DNA of 64,000 bases from Fontibacter flavus (GTDB lineage Bacteria; Bacteroidota; Bacteroidia; Cytophagales; Cyclobacteriaceae): the NCBI RefSeq assembly GCF_042432905.1, contig NZ_JBHLWI010000083.1, positions 124,001-188,000 of the forward strand, written 5' to 3'. Shown piece by piece: positions 9,232 through 18,120 of this stretch. Numbering within the stretch: the stretch's first letter is position 1; each line of letters opens with the position of its first letter. Under the pieces are notes generated by a model. The model was not told the DNA's origin, searched no databases, and saw nothing but the letters and a program-made list of their open reading frames with translations. Position numbers and translations under genes: made by a program.

Positions 9232-10893
9232 ATGAGAATTGTATTCCTCCTGACCCTGTTTATTTCCGCATTTTCCTTACAAGGTCTTGCCCAAGATCAA
9301 TTAGCGGAATACAAAAGAGCCAAAACCTTGATGGGTTATGGAAATTATGCAGATGCCATGGAATCGTTTCGTCCTTATATGGATTCGAATAAATTTGGTG
9401 GTTTATCCAACTATGCTTCCTATCATTTTGCATGGTCAGCTTATCAAAATGGGCAGTATGTCTTGGCACAAACCATCCTTAAAAACATCTCTGAGCAGAC
9501 TTCCTGGGCAAAAAAAGATGAAACAAGATACCTGTTGGCCTTAGCTTATTTTCAAGAAGGCAAAAATATTGAAGCCTTGGAGGAGATCGGAAAAATAAGA
9601 TCTCCAGAAATCAAAAAACAGGCTGAAAACGCCTCATATAATTTCCTACAAAATGTTTCTGTCAGCTTTTTAATGGGAAATATTCGGAAATTCAATGATA
9701 ACAAAGGCTTTATGCTGGCCCTTAAGGAAAAAATGGAAAAACAAACCATCATGACCAATGAGGAAAGAGCAGTGTATAACCAAATTAAAGATATTCAGAC
9801 AGGAGGCAATCAAGAAAGCTCAAAAGAATCTAAAAATCCACAAGCTTTGGACATAGCAGTGATTCTTCCCTTCAACTATGCAGGAGGAACAGGTGTAACA
9901 AATCTTGGCAATGGTAACTTTGTATTTGAGCTTTACCAAGGCTTGGAATTTGCTGCGAAAGAATTGAAAAAAAGTGGCTTAAAGCTGAACATCAGAACTT
10001 TTGACACAGAAAGAAACCTGTCTAAGGTTCAAAATATTTTAGCCGACCCATATTTAAAACAAGCAGATATCATCATTGGACCAATTTACCCAGATGAAAC
10101 TGAATATGTGATGGCTTTTGCGGAAAGGAACAGCATCCCATTTATCAACCCACTCTCAAATGTCGATGACAAAATGCAGGGCACCAATTTCTCCTACCTT
10201 TTCCGCCCTTCCATCAATTCTTTGTCAGAAAGTATCATTCAATTTTCCAGAAAAAACAACACTGGCAAGAGAATCGCCATAGCATACTCAAATACCACTA
10301 GAGACGAGCTTTTAGCAAAAAACTTGGGTGAAAAGGCCCAAAAAAACGGATTCACTGTCATCAGAAACCAAAAAGTAGCAGGTAGGGAGATAATTGATCT
10401 TTTTGACCAAATCCAATTGAAATTTGATTCAGCTGCAAGAGCGGATATGGTAGTAGTCCTCAGTGATGATCCTAATACAGCTTCACTCGTTTTTGGTTTT
10501 ATGGAATCACAAAATATTAAGACGCCTGTCATGGTTTTGGACAGTTGGCTCTTTTTCAATTTCGCCAATTATGAAATGTTGACCAGCCAAAACTTCCGGT
10601 TTATCGGAAATAACACCATCCGTTTTGACAGTAAAAATCTCGAAGGGTTCAGGGAAAATTTTTATAAGACATATACTAATTATCCCGCATTCAATACTCA
10701 TTTAGGTTATGAATTAATGCATTGGGTTGCTGGCACTATAAATCCTCAAAAAGGTTTTGACTTCAGAAAAAACCTGGATGCTGCAGGTTTTAATACTGGA
10801 AAGATAACCTATGGCTTTGATTTCAACAGACAAAACAACAATACCCATGTACCTGTTTTGAGAATGGTTAATGGTATCTTGGAAGAAAATTAA
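9232..10893 (+). CDS. TPR plus type I periplasmic-binding-fold protein (LpoA-like architecture)
   Basis: A 553-residue secreted protein: signal peptide 1-20 (ending GLAQ), alpha-helical TPR-type repeats from about 25 to 190, a Ser/Lys-rich linker near 200, then a type I periplasmic-binding fold from about 208 to the end (D-I-A-V-I-L-P-F, G-L-E-F-A-A-K-E-L, I-I-G-P-I-Y-P-D-E). Automated pipelines may call it an amino-acid ABC transporter substrate-binding protein. No transporter genes are present, and the same TPR-then-PBP order is that of LpoA, the penicillin-binding-protein activator of gamma-proteobacteria. It lacks a lipobox. It ends 10 bases before hemL and is probably co-transcribed. Function is inferred from architecture only. 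Confidence 0.75.
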   Translation: MRIVFLLTLFISAFSLQGLAQDQLAEYKRAKTLMGYGNYADAMESFRPYMDSNKFGGLSNYASYHFAWSAYQNGQYVLAQTILKNISEQTSWAKKDETRYLLALAYFQEGKNIEALEEIGKIRSPEIKKQAENASYNFLQNVSVSFLMGNIRKFNDNKGFMLALKEKMEKQTIMTNEERAVYNQIKDIQTGGNQESSKESKNPQALDIAVILPFNYAGGTGVTNLGNGNFVFELYQGLEFAAKELKKSGLKLNIRTFDTERNLSKVQNILADPYLKQADIIIGPIYPDETEYVMAFAERNSIPFINPLSNVDDKMQGTNFSYLFRPSINSLSESIIQFSRKNNTGKRIAIAYSNTTRDELLAKNLGEKAQKNGFTVIRNQKVAGREIIDLFDQIQLKFDSAARADMVVVLSDDPNTASLVFGFMESQNIKTPVMVLDSWLFFNFANYEMLTSQNFRFIGNNTIRFDSKNLEGFRENFYKTYTNYPAFNTHLGYELMHWVAGTINPQKGFDFRKNLDAAGFNTGKITYGFDFNRQNNNTHVPVLRMVNGILEEN

Positions 10894-10903
10894 ACTTAGA
10901 TTC

Positions 10904-12196
10904 ATGCAGATTACAAGAAGTAAAGCGCTATTCGAAAAAGCGAAAAATTATATTCCAGGTGGCGTAAACTCTCCTGTCCGAGCATTCAGGGCTGTAGGAG
11001 GTGATCCCATTTTTATCAAAAGAGCAGACGGAGCCTTCATTTATGATGAAGACGACAATGCTTACATTGAATTGATCAATAGCTGGGGACCAATGATCCT
11101 TGGACATAACCATCCAATGATTCGGGAAGCCGTCATCAAGGCCATGGAAAACGGGACTTCTTTTGGTGCGCCAACTGCAAGGGAAGTTGAAATTGCTGAA
11201 CTGATCACGCATATGGTGCCTTCAGTAGAGAAGGTCAGAATGGTAAATTCAGGCACAGAAGCAACCATGTCGGCTATCCGTGTGGCCCGTGGATTTACAG
11301 GCAGGGATAAATTCATCAAAATGGAAGGCCATTATCATGGTCACGGAGATTCATTCCTGATTTCGGCAGGTTCAGGAGCTATCACCATGGGCAATCCTGA
11401 TTCTCCGGGGGTCACTAAAGGTACAGCTAAAGATACCTTACTCGCTCCTTACAATGACCTTGAGGCGATTGAAAAACTCGTAAGAGCAAACAAAAATGAA
11501 ATTGCTGCCATCATTTTGGAACCAGTTCCCGGAAACATGGGCCTTGCTATTCCACAAAAAGGTTACCTAGAGGGGCTAAGAAAAATCTGTGACAGAGAAG
11601 GAATCGTACTGATATTTGATGAAGTGATGACAGGATTCCGCTTGGCCAAAGGTGGTGCCCAAGAACTTTTTGGAGTTTCTCCGGATATGACCACATTGGG
11701 AAAAATTATCGGAGGTGGCATGCCTGTAGGTGCATATGGCGGTAAAAGAGAAATAATGGAACATGTCTCTCCTGCCGGTCCTGTCTACCAAGCTGGAACA
11801 CTTTCCGGAAATCCAATTGCGATGGCAGCAGGGCTAACTATGCTAAATTATCTGAACGAACATCCCGAAGTTTACAATCAATTAAATGAGATTGGCAACA
11901 AACTCACTCAAGGAATTCGAAAATCATTGGACAAATTAGGGTTGAAATACACGATCAACCATTTAGGGAGTATGTACAGCCTTTTCTTTACCGGTCAGCA
12001 AGTCTTTGACTTTAACTCAGCCAAACAATCCAACACTGTTCTATTTGGAAAATACTTCCAAGAAATGTTGAAAAGAGGGATTTATTTAGCACCATCCCAA
12101 TTCGAAAGTTTATTTCTTTCAACTGCCCTAACAGATGAATTGATCCAAAAAATTCTACATGCAAATGAGGAGTCACTAATAGCGCTCCATCATTAA
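10904..12196 (+). CDS. hemL: Glutamate-1-semialdehyde 2,1-aminomutase
   Basis: A 430-residue class-III PLP aminotransferase that converts glutamate-1-semialdehyde to 5-aminolevulinate in C5-pathway haem synthesis. N-terminal Y-I-P-G-G-V-N-S-P-V-R-A-F is diagnostic of the family. The PLP lysine lies in T-T-L-G-K-I-I-G-G-G-M-P, preceded by the D-E-V-M-T-G-F aspartate. The frame runs 11 codons further up, overlapping the upstream gene; the ATG at 10904 gives the normal family N-terminus and a 10-base gap. A strong terminator follows at 12201. Confidence 0.96.
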   Translation: MQITRSKALFEKAKNYIPGGVNSPVRAFRAVGGDPIFIKRADGAFIYDEDDNAYIELINSWGPMILGHNHPMIREAVIKAMENGTSFGAPTAREVEIAELITHMVPSVEKVRMVNSGTEATMSAIRVARGFTGRDKFIKMEGHYHGHGDSFLISAGSGAITMGNPDSPGVTKGTAKDTLLAPYNDLEAIEKLVRANKNEIAAIILEPVPGNMGLAIPQKGYLEGLRKICDREGIVLIFDEVMTGFRLAKGGAQELFGVSPDMTTLGKIIGGGMPVGAYGGKREIMEHVSPAGPVYQAGTLSGNPIAMAAGLTMLNYLNEHPEVYNQLNEIGNKLTQGIRKSLDKLGLKYTINHLGSMYSLFFTGQQVFDFNSAKQSNTVLFGKYFQEMLKRGIYLAPSQFESLFLSTALTDELIQKILHANEESLIALHH

Positions 12197-12200
12197 TCCG

Positions 12201-12230
12201 AAACCGCAGGTCAAAAACCTGCGGTTTTTT
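12201..12230 (+). terminator. Intrinsic terminator after hemL
   Basis: An 11-base perfect stem (12201-12211 with 12217-12227), a five-base loop and a T run to 12230, beginning five bases after the hemL stop. Confidence 0.85.
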
Positions 12231-12357
12231 CTAATAATTTCAAAAATTATGAATTAATTTTATACCAATAACCATTTCATGGTTAGATTGAAACATTCTT
12301 TTGGTTAAAAACCACTCAACTTGTACATATACTTATTTAAAGTTTGAATTAAAAAAA

Positions 12358-12714
12358 ATGAAGCTATTTGTTTACGGCATCAAAAACTGCAATACCATGA
12401 AAAAAACCTTCGATTTTTTAAATGAGGAAGGTATTGCCTATGAATTTATAGATTACAAAAAAACAGCCCCTAACACAGGATTGCTGAAAAAGTTTATCGG
12501 TCAAGTTGGGTTGGAATCGCTGATCAACAAACGGGGCACTACCTTTAAAAAATTATCGGATACTGAAAAGATGGCCTTGGAAGACAAGGATTCTGCTGTA
12601 GGCATTTTAACCAAAAAAAGCAGCATGATCAAGAGGCCAATTATTGAATTTCCTGATGGAGAATTAGTTTTAGGGTTTGAACCAAATCAAATAAAAAATA
12701 AATTCAATCATTAA
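12358..12714 (+). CDS. ArsC/Spx-family (YffB-like) protein
   Basis: A 118-residue thioredoxin-fold protein of the ArsC/Spx family. The N-terminus has the family form K-L-F-V-Y-G-I-K-N-C-N-T-M-K-K. The single Cys at residue 11 sits in C-N-T-M rather than C-x-x-C, as in YffB-type proteins. A K-R-P segment and a final G-F-E-P-N-Q motif near the C-terminus match the family. It is unlikely to be a true arsenate reductase, since no ars genes are present. The frame opens 19 codons upstream but the ATG at 12358 gives the family start. Isolated single gene. Confidence 0.8.
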   Translation: MKLFVYGIKNCNTMKKTFDFLNEEGIAYEFIDYKKTAPNTGLLKKFIGQVGLESLINKRGTTFKKLSDTEKMALEDKDSAVGILTKKSSMIKRPIIEFPDGELVLGFEPNQIKNKFNH

Positions 12715-12900
12715 TCATTTAATTTAAATACTCTTCAATATTGATGTTTTGAAATATTTGTGAAATAATTACGATTAAATAGATGATTTGGACAACTTCA
12801 TAAACTCTTCCTAAGCTTTACAGATTAAATCTGGAATCTTGAGATGCTGTGGAGATGGATGTTAAAAATGAAATTTTTAAAAAACGCATGCTCTTTTTGA

Positions 12901-14076
12901 ATGGAAATTAAAACTAATAGATTATACTTCCTTGATTGGTTAAGGGTTATCTCCATCTTCTTGGTCTTCCTTCACCATGTGGGTATGCCATTCAGTGGGC
13001 AAAGCTGGCTTGCTAATTATCAGGAACCAAGCGATACACTTCTAGCGTTCATGATATTTTTTCAGCAATGGAGACTAAGCTTACTGTTTCTAATTTCTGG
13101 AGCAGGTACTTATTTAGCATTTTCCAAGAGAAGTTGGCTGCAATATTTTTGGGAACGCACCAAGAGATTGTTAATACCCCTATATTTTGGAATATTCTTT
13201 ATAAGCCCGCCACAAACCTTTTATCAGTTTTACGATCAATATCAAAGTTATTGGGATCTATATCCCGAAGTTTTCATAAATAGACCAATACTGCATCTCT
13301 GGTTTATAAAAATGCTTTACGCATTTTCTGTCGTCATTATCCCCTTTATTCTTTTTTTGAGAGCCGAAAAACAAAACTTCTTTAAAGATAAAATTTCAAC
13401 ATTATTAAAAAATCCTTGGGCTGTTTTTAGCTTAGGTCTGGTTTTCGTCTTGATTATGGTAATTGTAAAGAAATTATTCCCTTATAATGCCGATGCTTTT
13501 CTTACCAACTATAGCACAAGTGTTCCTTTCTTTCTTTACTTCACCACTGGCATTTTATTGGCATCAAATGCAAAATCTTGGTGGGGTCTATTTGAAAGGA
13601 GGCAGTTTTTCCTATCAATGGCTGTGGCAAGTACAATTGCCTTCTATACACTTTACTTCAATCGAGAGTATTTCGCGTCTTTGGGGATTAGCCAAGAGGT
13701 GCTTGAAGTAATTTGGAACAGCATCAGTGGAATCATGGGCTGGCTGGTTATCCTCAGCATCATAAGCTACTCCATTAAATTCCTGAATTTTTCTAATAAA
13801 TGGTTAAAACCACTTAATGAAGCTATCTATCCTTTTTATATCATTCATCAGACCATTTTAACTGTATTGGCATTTTATATAGTTCAAATGGATCTATATT
13901 GGCCCATCAAACTCTTTATGGTCATGATTGGAACACTAATCGGGTCAGCAGGGGTATACAAACTCATTATTTATCCTATAAAGCCTCTTTGGTTTTTCTT
14001 TGGCATGAAATCAAAAACCGATAAAACATTCAACAAGTCAAGCAACAAAAAAGAAGTTAGTTCAGAGTTGGTCTAA
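12901..14076 (+). CDS. Integral-membrane acyltransferase (acyltransferase 3 family)
   Basis: A 391-residue protein of about ten membrane helices. It starts with the acyltransferase-3 signature L-D-W-L-R-V-I-S-I-F with the catalytic-type histidine in L-H-H-V-G (residue about 24). This family (OafA/OpgC type) moves acyl groups to carbohydrates across the inner membrane. The spacing and N-terminus resemble the OpgC/glucan-modifying subgroup. The C-terminal 20 residues are lysine- and serine-rich and cytoplasmic. Substrate unknown; no polysaccharide cluster adjoins. It is convergent with tdh, sharing a terminator at 14096-14132. Confidence 0.85.
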   Translation: MEIKTNRLYFLDWLRVISIFLVFLHHVGMPFSGQSWLANYQEPSDTLLAFMIFFQQWRLSLLFLISGAGTYLAFSKRSWLQYFWERTKRLLIPLYFGIFFISPPQTFYQFYDQYQSYWDLYPEVFINRPILHLWFIKMLYAFSVVIIPFILFLRAEKQNFFKDKISTLLKNPWAVFSLGLVFVLIMVIVKKLFPYNADAFLTNYSTSVPFFLYFTTGILLASNAKSWWGLFERRQFFLSMAVASTIAFYTLYFNREYFASLGISQEVLEVIWNSISGIMGWLVILSIISYSIKFLNFSNKWLKPLNEAIYPFYIIHQTILTVLAFYIVQMDLYWPIKLFMVMIGTLIGSAGVYKLIIYPIKPLWFFFGMKSKTDKTFNKSSNKKEVSSELV

Positions 14077-14095
14077 CCCAACCATTATTGATATT

Positions 14096-14132
14096 AAAAA
14101 AGGGCAGATCCATTTTAGACCAGCCCTTTTTC
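14096..14132. terminator. Bidirectional terminator between acyltransferase and tdh
   Basis: Stem aaaaagggc (14097-14105) with gcccttttt (14123-14131), with A and T runs on the two sides. It serves both convergent genes. Confidence 0.7.
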
Positions 14133-15104
14133 TTATTTAAAATTCACCATATAAGCAGGTAAATTCTCAAGGATATCTGCTGTCATCTTTTGCAAATCAT
14201 ACTCATGCTTCCATCCCCAATCTGCTCTGGCATGACTATCATCAATGCTATCGGGCCAACTATCCGCTATAGCTTGCCTAAAGTCAGGTGCATAACTGAT
14301 GGAAAAATCTGGATAAGTTAATTTTATGCTTTCATAAATTTCTTTAGGTGAAAAGCTGATAGCAGACAAATTATAGCTCGATCTTATTTTCACATTCTCT
14401 TTAGGAGCATGCATCAAATCCAACGTGGCTTTGATGGCATCATGCATATACATCATTGGCAGATACGTGTCTTCACTCAAGAAAGAAACAAAATGTTCTC
14501 CTGCAATAGCCTTATGGTAGATATCAACGGCATAATCAGTAGTCCCTCCACCGGGAAGCGACTTATACCCAATCAAACCTGGATACCTTAAACTTCTCAC
14601 ATCCACACCATATTTTTGAAAATAGTATTCACACCATCTTTCCCCTGCCTGTTTGGATATTCCATATACTGTATTGGGCTCTTTTACACAATACTGTGCG
14701 GTATTGACTTTAGGGGTGTTAGGCCCGAAAACAGCTATAGAGGAAGGCCAATAAACTTTATCAAGCTTTTCTTCTTTTGCGAGTTCAAGTACAAAAAGCA
14801 AACTTTCCATATTCAGATGCCATGCAAAAAGTGGATTCTTCTCGCCTGTTGCCGATAAAACTGCAGCTAAATGATATATTTGCTTGACTTGCTCCTTTTT
14901 GACCAGATTACGGACTGAATCTTTGTCCATGATATCTAGAACAGTTGATTTGCAATAATCAAACTTCTCTAAAGCTTTGGGATTAATATCGGTGGCTATT
15001 ACATTTTCACCACCATACATGTCAGATAAGGCCTTTGTAAGTTCCGACCCCAATTGACCTGCTGCACCAATTATTAAAACTCTTTCCATGTTTGAACTTT
15101 CCAT
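14133..15104 (-). CDS. tdh: L-threonine 3-dehydrogenase, NAD-dependent epimerase type
   Basis: A 323-residue extended SDR. The N-terminal Rossmann motif is G-A-A-G-Q-L-G. The catalytic Y-x-x-x-K is Y-G-I-S-K. The W-P-S-S-I-A-V-F-G-P and G-G-G-T-T-D-Y-A segments mark the short-chain threonine dehydrogenase family. It oxidises L-threonine to 2-amino-3-ketobutyrate, the substrate of Kbl, whose gene lies divergent 135 bases away. That context strongly supports the call over a generic epimerase. A second ATG five codons in (15089) is also possible as start. The -7 elements of the two genes overlap in the spacer. Confidence 0.9.
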   Translation of the reverse strand: MESSNMERVLIIGAAGQLGSELTKALSDMYGGENVIATDINPKALEKFDYCKSTVLDIMDKDSVRNLVKKEQVKQIYHLAAVLSATGEKNPLFAWHLNMESLLFVLELAKEEKLDKVYWPSSIAVFGPNTPKVNTAQYCVKEPNTVYGISKQAGERWCEYYFQKYGVDVRSLRYPGLIGYKSLPGGGTTDYAVDIYHKAIAGEHFVSFLSEDTYLPMMYMHDAIKATLDLMHAPKENVKIRSSYNLSAISFSPKEIYESIKLTYPDFSISYAPDFRQAIADSWPDSIDDSHARADWGWKHEYDLQKMTADILENLPAYMVNFK

Positions 15105-15139
15105 CTCCGAATCCAGCCGGACCCTTGATGTTTTTTGAT

Positions 15140-15168
15140 TATATTTGGGACTGAATGGGGCAAAAATA
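15140..15168. promoter_or_regulatory. Divergent tdh/kbl -7 elements
   Basis: TATATTTG on the plus strand (15140-15147, toward kbl) and TATTTTTG on the minus strand (15161-15168, toward tdh) both match TAnnTTTG and lie only 13 bases apart. Neither has a clear -33 box. Polymerase could probably not occupy both at once. Confidence 0.5.
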
Positions 15169-15239
15169 ATGAATTCAGATGATGAATTTCATTTATTTCC
15201 CCTCAGACTTCTTTTTAATTCCATTCAAACTGTCAAAAT

Positions 15240-16436
15240 ATGTACGATACTTTAAAACCCAAATTAGAGAAAGAGTTAAAGGAGATTGAAAATACTGGCC
15301 TTTTCAAGAAAGAAAGGATTATTACCTCACCTCAAGCCGCAGAAATCACCATATCAGGCGGTCAAAAAGTCCTGAATTTTTGTGCCAACAATTATCTTGG
15401 ACTTTCCTCCCACCCTAAAGTCATTGAAGCAGCGAAAAACGCAATTGATACCCACGGATTCGGTATGTCTTCCGTTAGATTTATATGCGGAACTCAAGAT
15501 ATTCACAAGGAACTGGAAGGCAAGATTTCCAAATTCCTTGGAACTGAAGACACTATTTTATATGCTGCCGCATTTGATGCAAATGGCGGAGTCTTTGAAC
15601 CAATCTTTGGTCCAGAAGATGCCATCATTTCAGATGCGCTGAACCATGCTTCGATTATTGATGGGGTAAGGCTTTGTAAAGCCATGAGATTCCGTTACAA
15701 ACACAATGACATGGAAGACCTGGAAGCCCAACTCAAAGATGCGGAAGCCAAAGGCACCCAACAAAAAATCATTGTGACCGATGGTGTATTTTCCATGGAT
15801 GGAACCATTGCTCAATTGGATAAAATAGTTGAATTGGCAGAAAAATACAATGCATTGGTGATGTCTGATGAATGTCACTCAACAGGATTTATGGGAAAAA
15901 CCGGAAGAGGTGTACATGAATACAGAAATGTGATGGGCAAAATTGATATCATCACAGGTACCTTAGGTAAAGCCCTTGGTGGGGCATCAGGAGGTTTTAC
16001 TTCAGGCCGGAAAGAAATCATTGAAATGCTCCGTCAGCGTTCCAGACCATACCTTTTCTCTAATACCTTGGCCCCTTCTATCACAGGTGCATCCATAGCA
16101 GTTTTTGACCTGCTTTCGGAGACTACCGAGTTGAGGGATAGACTTGAAGATAACACCAAGTATTTCAGGTCCAAAATGACCGAGCTTGGGTTTGATATCA
16201 AGCCAGGAGAACACGCTATCGTACCCATCATGTTATATGATGCTGTTTTATCACAAAAAATGGCCGAAAAACTACTGGAAAAAGGAATCTATGTAATTGG
16301 TTTTTACTATCCGGTAGTTCCGAAAGGAGAAGCCAGAATAAGGGTTCAGATCTCTGCCGGGCATGAAAGACACCATTTGGATAAGGCTATACAGGCATTT
16401 GCTGAAGTTGGCCGAGAACTGGGAGTGATCAAGTAA
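15240..16436 (+). CDS. kbl: Glycine C-acetyltransferase (2-amino-3-ketobutyrate CoA ligase)
   Basis: A 398-residue alpha-oxoamine synthase (PLP). It cleaves 2-amino-3-ketobutyrate with CoA to glycine and acetyl-CoA. Visible motifs: N-N-Y-L-G-L-S near residue 50, S-V-R-F-I-C-G-T-Q near 80, D-E-C-H-S-T-G-F-M-G near 210, and the PLP lysine in G-T-L-G-K-A-L-G-G. With tdh it forms the two-step threonine catabolic route. The glycine cleavage H protein gene lies about 1.2 kb away, so glycine can flow into one-carbon metabolism. Confidence 0.96.
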   Translation: MYDTLKPKLEKELKEIENTGLFKKERIITSPQAAEITISGGQKVLNFCANNYLGLSSHPKVIEAAKNAIDTHGFGMSSVRFICGTQDIHKELEGKISKFLGTEDTILYAAAFDANGGVFEPIFGPEDAIISDALNHASIIDGVRLCKAMRFRYKHNDMEDLEAQLKDAEAKGTQQKIIVTDGVFSMDGTIAQLDKIVELAEKYNALVMSDECHSTGFMGKTGRGVHEYRNVMGKIDIITGTLGKALGGASGGFTSGRKEIIEMLRQRSRPYLFSNTLAPSITGASIAVFDLLSETTELRDRLEDNTKYFRSKMTELGFDIKPGEHAIVPIMLYDAVLSQKMAEKLLEKGIYVIGFYYPVVPKGEARIRVQISAGHERHHLDKAIQAFAEVGRELGVIK

Positions 16437-16448
16437 CATGAATGAATA

Positions 16449-16488
16449 ATCAAAAAAGCCTTGAAGTGAACTTCAAGGCTTTTTTGAT
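16449..16488. terminator. Terminator after kbl
   Basis: An 18-base perfect stem (16449-16466 with 16471-16488) around a TGAA loop with A and T runs on the two flanks. It is symmetrical enough to work in both directions. Confidence 0.9.
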
Positions 16489-16530
16489 AGTCAAATATCA
16501 AGAATATTTGAAAAAGGGGAAGCAATAAAA

Positions 16531-16550
16531 AAAGGGGCAAAAGCCCCTTT
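16531..16550 (-). terminator. Terminator after tonB
   Basis: An 8-base stem aaaggggc/gccccttt with an AAAA loop, followed on the minus strand by a T run. It lies just past the tonB stop. Confidence 0.8.
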
Positions 16551-16558
16551 TATATTTT

Positions 16559-17233
16559 TTATCCAAGTTTGAATCTGATAGGAAGTCTCATCCTAACCCT
16601 CACTGGACGACCTCTTTGCTTACCTGGTGTCCATTTTGGAGCGCCAGAAACTACTCTAAGTGCTTCTTCATCGCAACCTCCACCAATACCCCTAAGGAGT
16701 TCAACATCCTGAATAGATCCATCAGTGTTTACAACGAATACCACATATACAGTACCCTCGATCCCCATTCTTCTAGCTTGAGTCGGATATTTAAGGTTTT
16801 TCCTCAAATACTCATTCCATGCTTCCATACCTCCTGGGAATTCTGGAGAATTCTCAACCACGTCGAAGATTTCATCAGCTTTCTCAACAACAGGAGCATC
16901 TGCGATAACTACCTCTTTGATCACTGTCTCTTCTTTAACGTCCAAGTCAAAATTTACTTCGATTTTTTCTTCAATTTCAACTTCATCTGGAATTTCCTGG
17001 ATTACAGGCTGCTCTACCGGTGGTGGTGGCGGAGGTGGTTGCTCTGTGATCGGAATATCCAAGAGTTCCTCAAAATCATCGGCTACTTGTCCTAAATCTT
17101 TCAAAGGTCCTATATCATAAGACTTATATTCGAAAGCAAAGAGAACAAGACCGACGCTGATGAGGAGACCAAGGTTCAGGAACATTCCTGATTTTTTGGT
17201 CAAATCCGCATTTGGCGTCTTTTTAGCTTCCAT
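16559..17233 (-). CDS. tonB: Energy transducer TonB
   Basis: A 224-residue inner-membrane-anchored TonB. A short basic cytoplasmic N-terminus is followed by one membrane helix (about 17-35), a proline run (P-P-P-P-P-P-P at about 65) and an acidic Val/Glu-rich periplasmic stretch. The C-terminal TonB domain (about 130-224) carries F-P-G-G-M-E-A and Y-P-x-x-A-R-R-M-G-I-E-G-T-V, the Bacteroidota form. It couples proton-motive force to TonB-dependent receptors. No exbB/exbD are adjacent. Many Bacteroidota have several TonB copies, so the receptor is unknown. Confidence 0.93.
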   Translation of the reverse strand: MEAKKTPNADLTKKSGMFLNLGLLISVGLVLFAFEYKSYDIGPLKDLGQVADDFEELLDIPITEQPPPPPPPVEQPVIQEIPDEVEIEEKIEVNFDLDVKEETVIKEVVIADAPVVEKADEIFDVVENSPEFPGGMEAWNEYLRKNLKYPTQARRMGIEGTVYVVFVVNTDGSIQDVELLRGIGGGCDEEALRVVSGAPKWTPGKQRGRPVRVRMRLPIRFKLG

Positions 17234-17302
17234 GGTTGTACTTTATAAAGGTTAATAAATTTTACAATTTAAGAGACAACAATTCTAGCCATTTATTTTT
17301 AC

Positions 17303-17683
17303 TTATACAAGCCTGCTGTTTGCCTTGTATAAAATAATAAAACCGATAAAACCAATTATCCCTCCTATAAGATTTGCAGCTATGTCTTCAAACTCAAAAG
17401 AGCGGTTAGGAACATACATTTGCAAATACTCTACTAATATAGGAAAAATTATTGTAAATACTAATATATTAGTCAATAAATTTCCTTTTTTTAACTTCTT
17501 TTTACCATCCATGGTCCCTACTCGGCACCATAAAAAGGTCAAAATTCCAAAAACACCGAAATGGATGAGCTTATCCGCATAAGGAAACAACGGCACATTT
17601 GGAAGACTATTTCCTGGTGTCAATAGGGCTACCAAGATAAAAAGCAGCCAAACTACAGCGGGTAATAATCTTGGTAAATTCAA
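17303..17683 (-). CDS. VanZ-family membrane protein
   Basis: A 126-residue protein of four membrane helices matching the VanZ family: A-D-K-L-I-H-F-G-V-F-G near 40 and the E-x-x-Q ... V-P-N-R-S-F-E-x-x-D-I-A-A-N segment near 85-110. VanZ-like proteins are widespread, and despite the name most are unrelated to glycopeptide resistance. It begins 5 bases after the gcvH stop. This gcvH-vanZ pairing suggests co-transcription. Cellular role unknown. Confidence 0.88.
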   Translation of the reverse strand: MNLPRLLPAVVWLLFILVALLTPGNSLPNVPLFPYADKLIHFGVFGILTFLWCRVGTMDGKKKLKKGNLLTNILVFTIIFPILVEYLQMYVPNRSFEFEDIAANLIGGIIGFIGFIILYKANSRLV

Positions 17684-17688
17684 GCCGA

Positions 17689-18066
17689 TTAAGCTCCTAT
17701 TAGCTCAGCGTATTCTGCCGCAGTCAAAAGATCTGAAGGTAAATCTCCTGATACTTTTACTTTAATCATCCAGCCTTTCTCGTAAGGTGACTCATTGACC
17801 AATTCAGGAGAAGATTCCAATTCTTCATTGAATTCGATAATTTCTCCTTCAATAGGCATAAATAGGTCTGAAACTGTCTTCACGGCTTCAACGGTACCGA
17901 ACACCTCTCCTGCAGCTACAGTTTCACCTACAGTTTCCACCTCTACATATACGATATCTCCAAGTTCTCTCTGTGCAAACTCAGTAATCCCAATTGTGGC
18001 AATACCATCTTCCATTCTTACCCATTCATGGTCTTTGGTATACTTTAATTCTTCTGGTAAGTTCAT
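17689..18066 (-). CDS. gcvH: Glycine cleavage system H protein
   Basis: A 125-residue lipoyl carrier protein of normal length. The lipoylated lysine lies in V-E-A-V-K-T-V-S-D (about residue 64). Family start L-P-x-E-L-K-Y-T-K-D-H-E-W-V and end A-E-Y-A-E-L-I-G are present. It shuttles the aminomethyl group among the P, T and L proteins, whose genes are not in the window. It has its own promoter at 18089-18119, beside the end of sprA, and leads the vanZ gene. Confidence 0.97.
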   Translation of the reverse strand: MNLPEELKYTKDHEWVRMEDGIATIGITEFAQRELGDIVYVEVETVGETVAAGEVFGTVEAVKTVSDLFMPIEGEIIEFNEELESSPELVNESPYEKGWMIKVKVSGDLPSDLLTAAEYAELIGA

Positions 18067-18088
18067 ATTTGAATTCTTTTAAGGTCGT

Positions 18089-18119
18089 CAAAAATACAAG
18101 GATTCATCAAATCAAAAAA
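18089..18119 (-). promoter_or_regulatory. gcvH promoter
   Basis: On the minus strand, TTTTTTG (18113-18119), a 16-base spacer and TATTTTTG (18089-18096). The -33 box lies between the sprA stop and the gcvH start. The ATG lies 22 bases past the -7 box. Confidence 0.7.
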
Positions 18120-18120
18120 C

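Noticed and set aside
16616..17095. 159-codon plus-strand frame opposite tonB
   Set aside because: Mirror of the proline and Val/Glu-rich stretch of TonB; no independent support.
17303..17683. Glycopeptide resistance from the VanZ-family gene
   Set aside because: No vanHAX genes are near; most VanZ-like proteins are unrelated to resistance.
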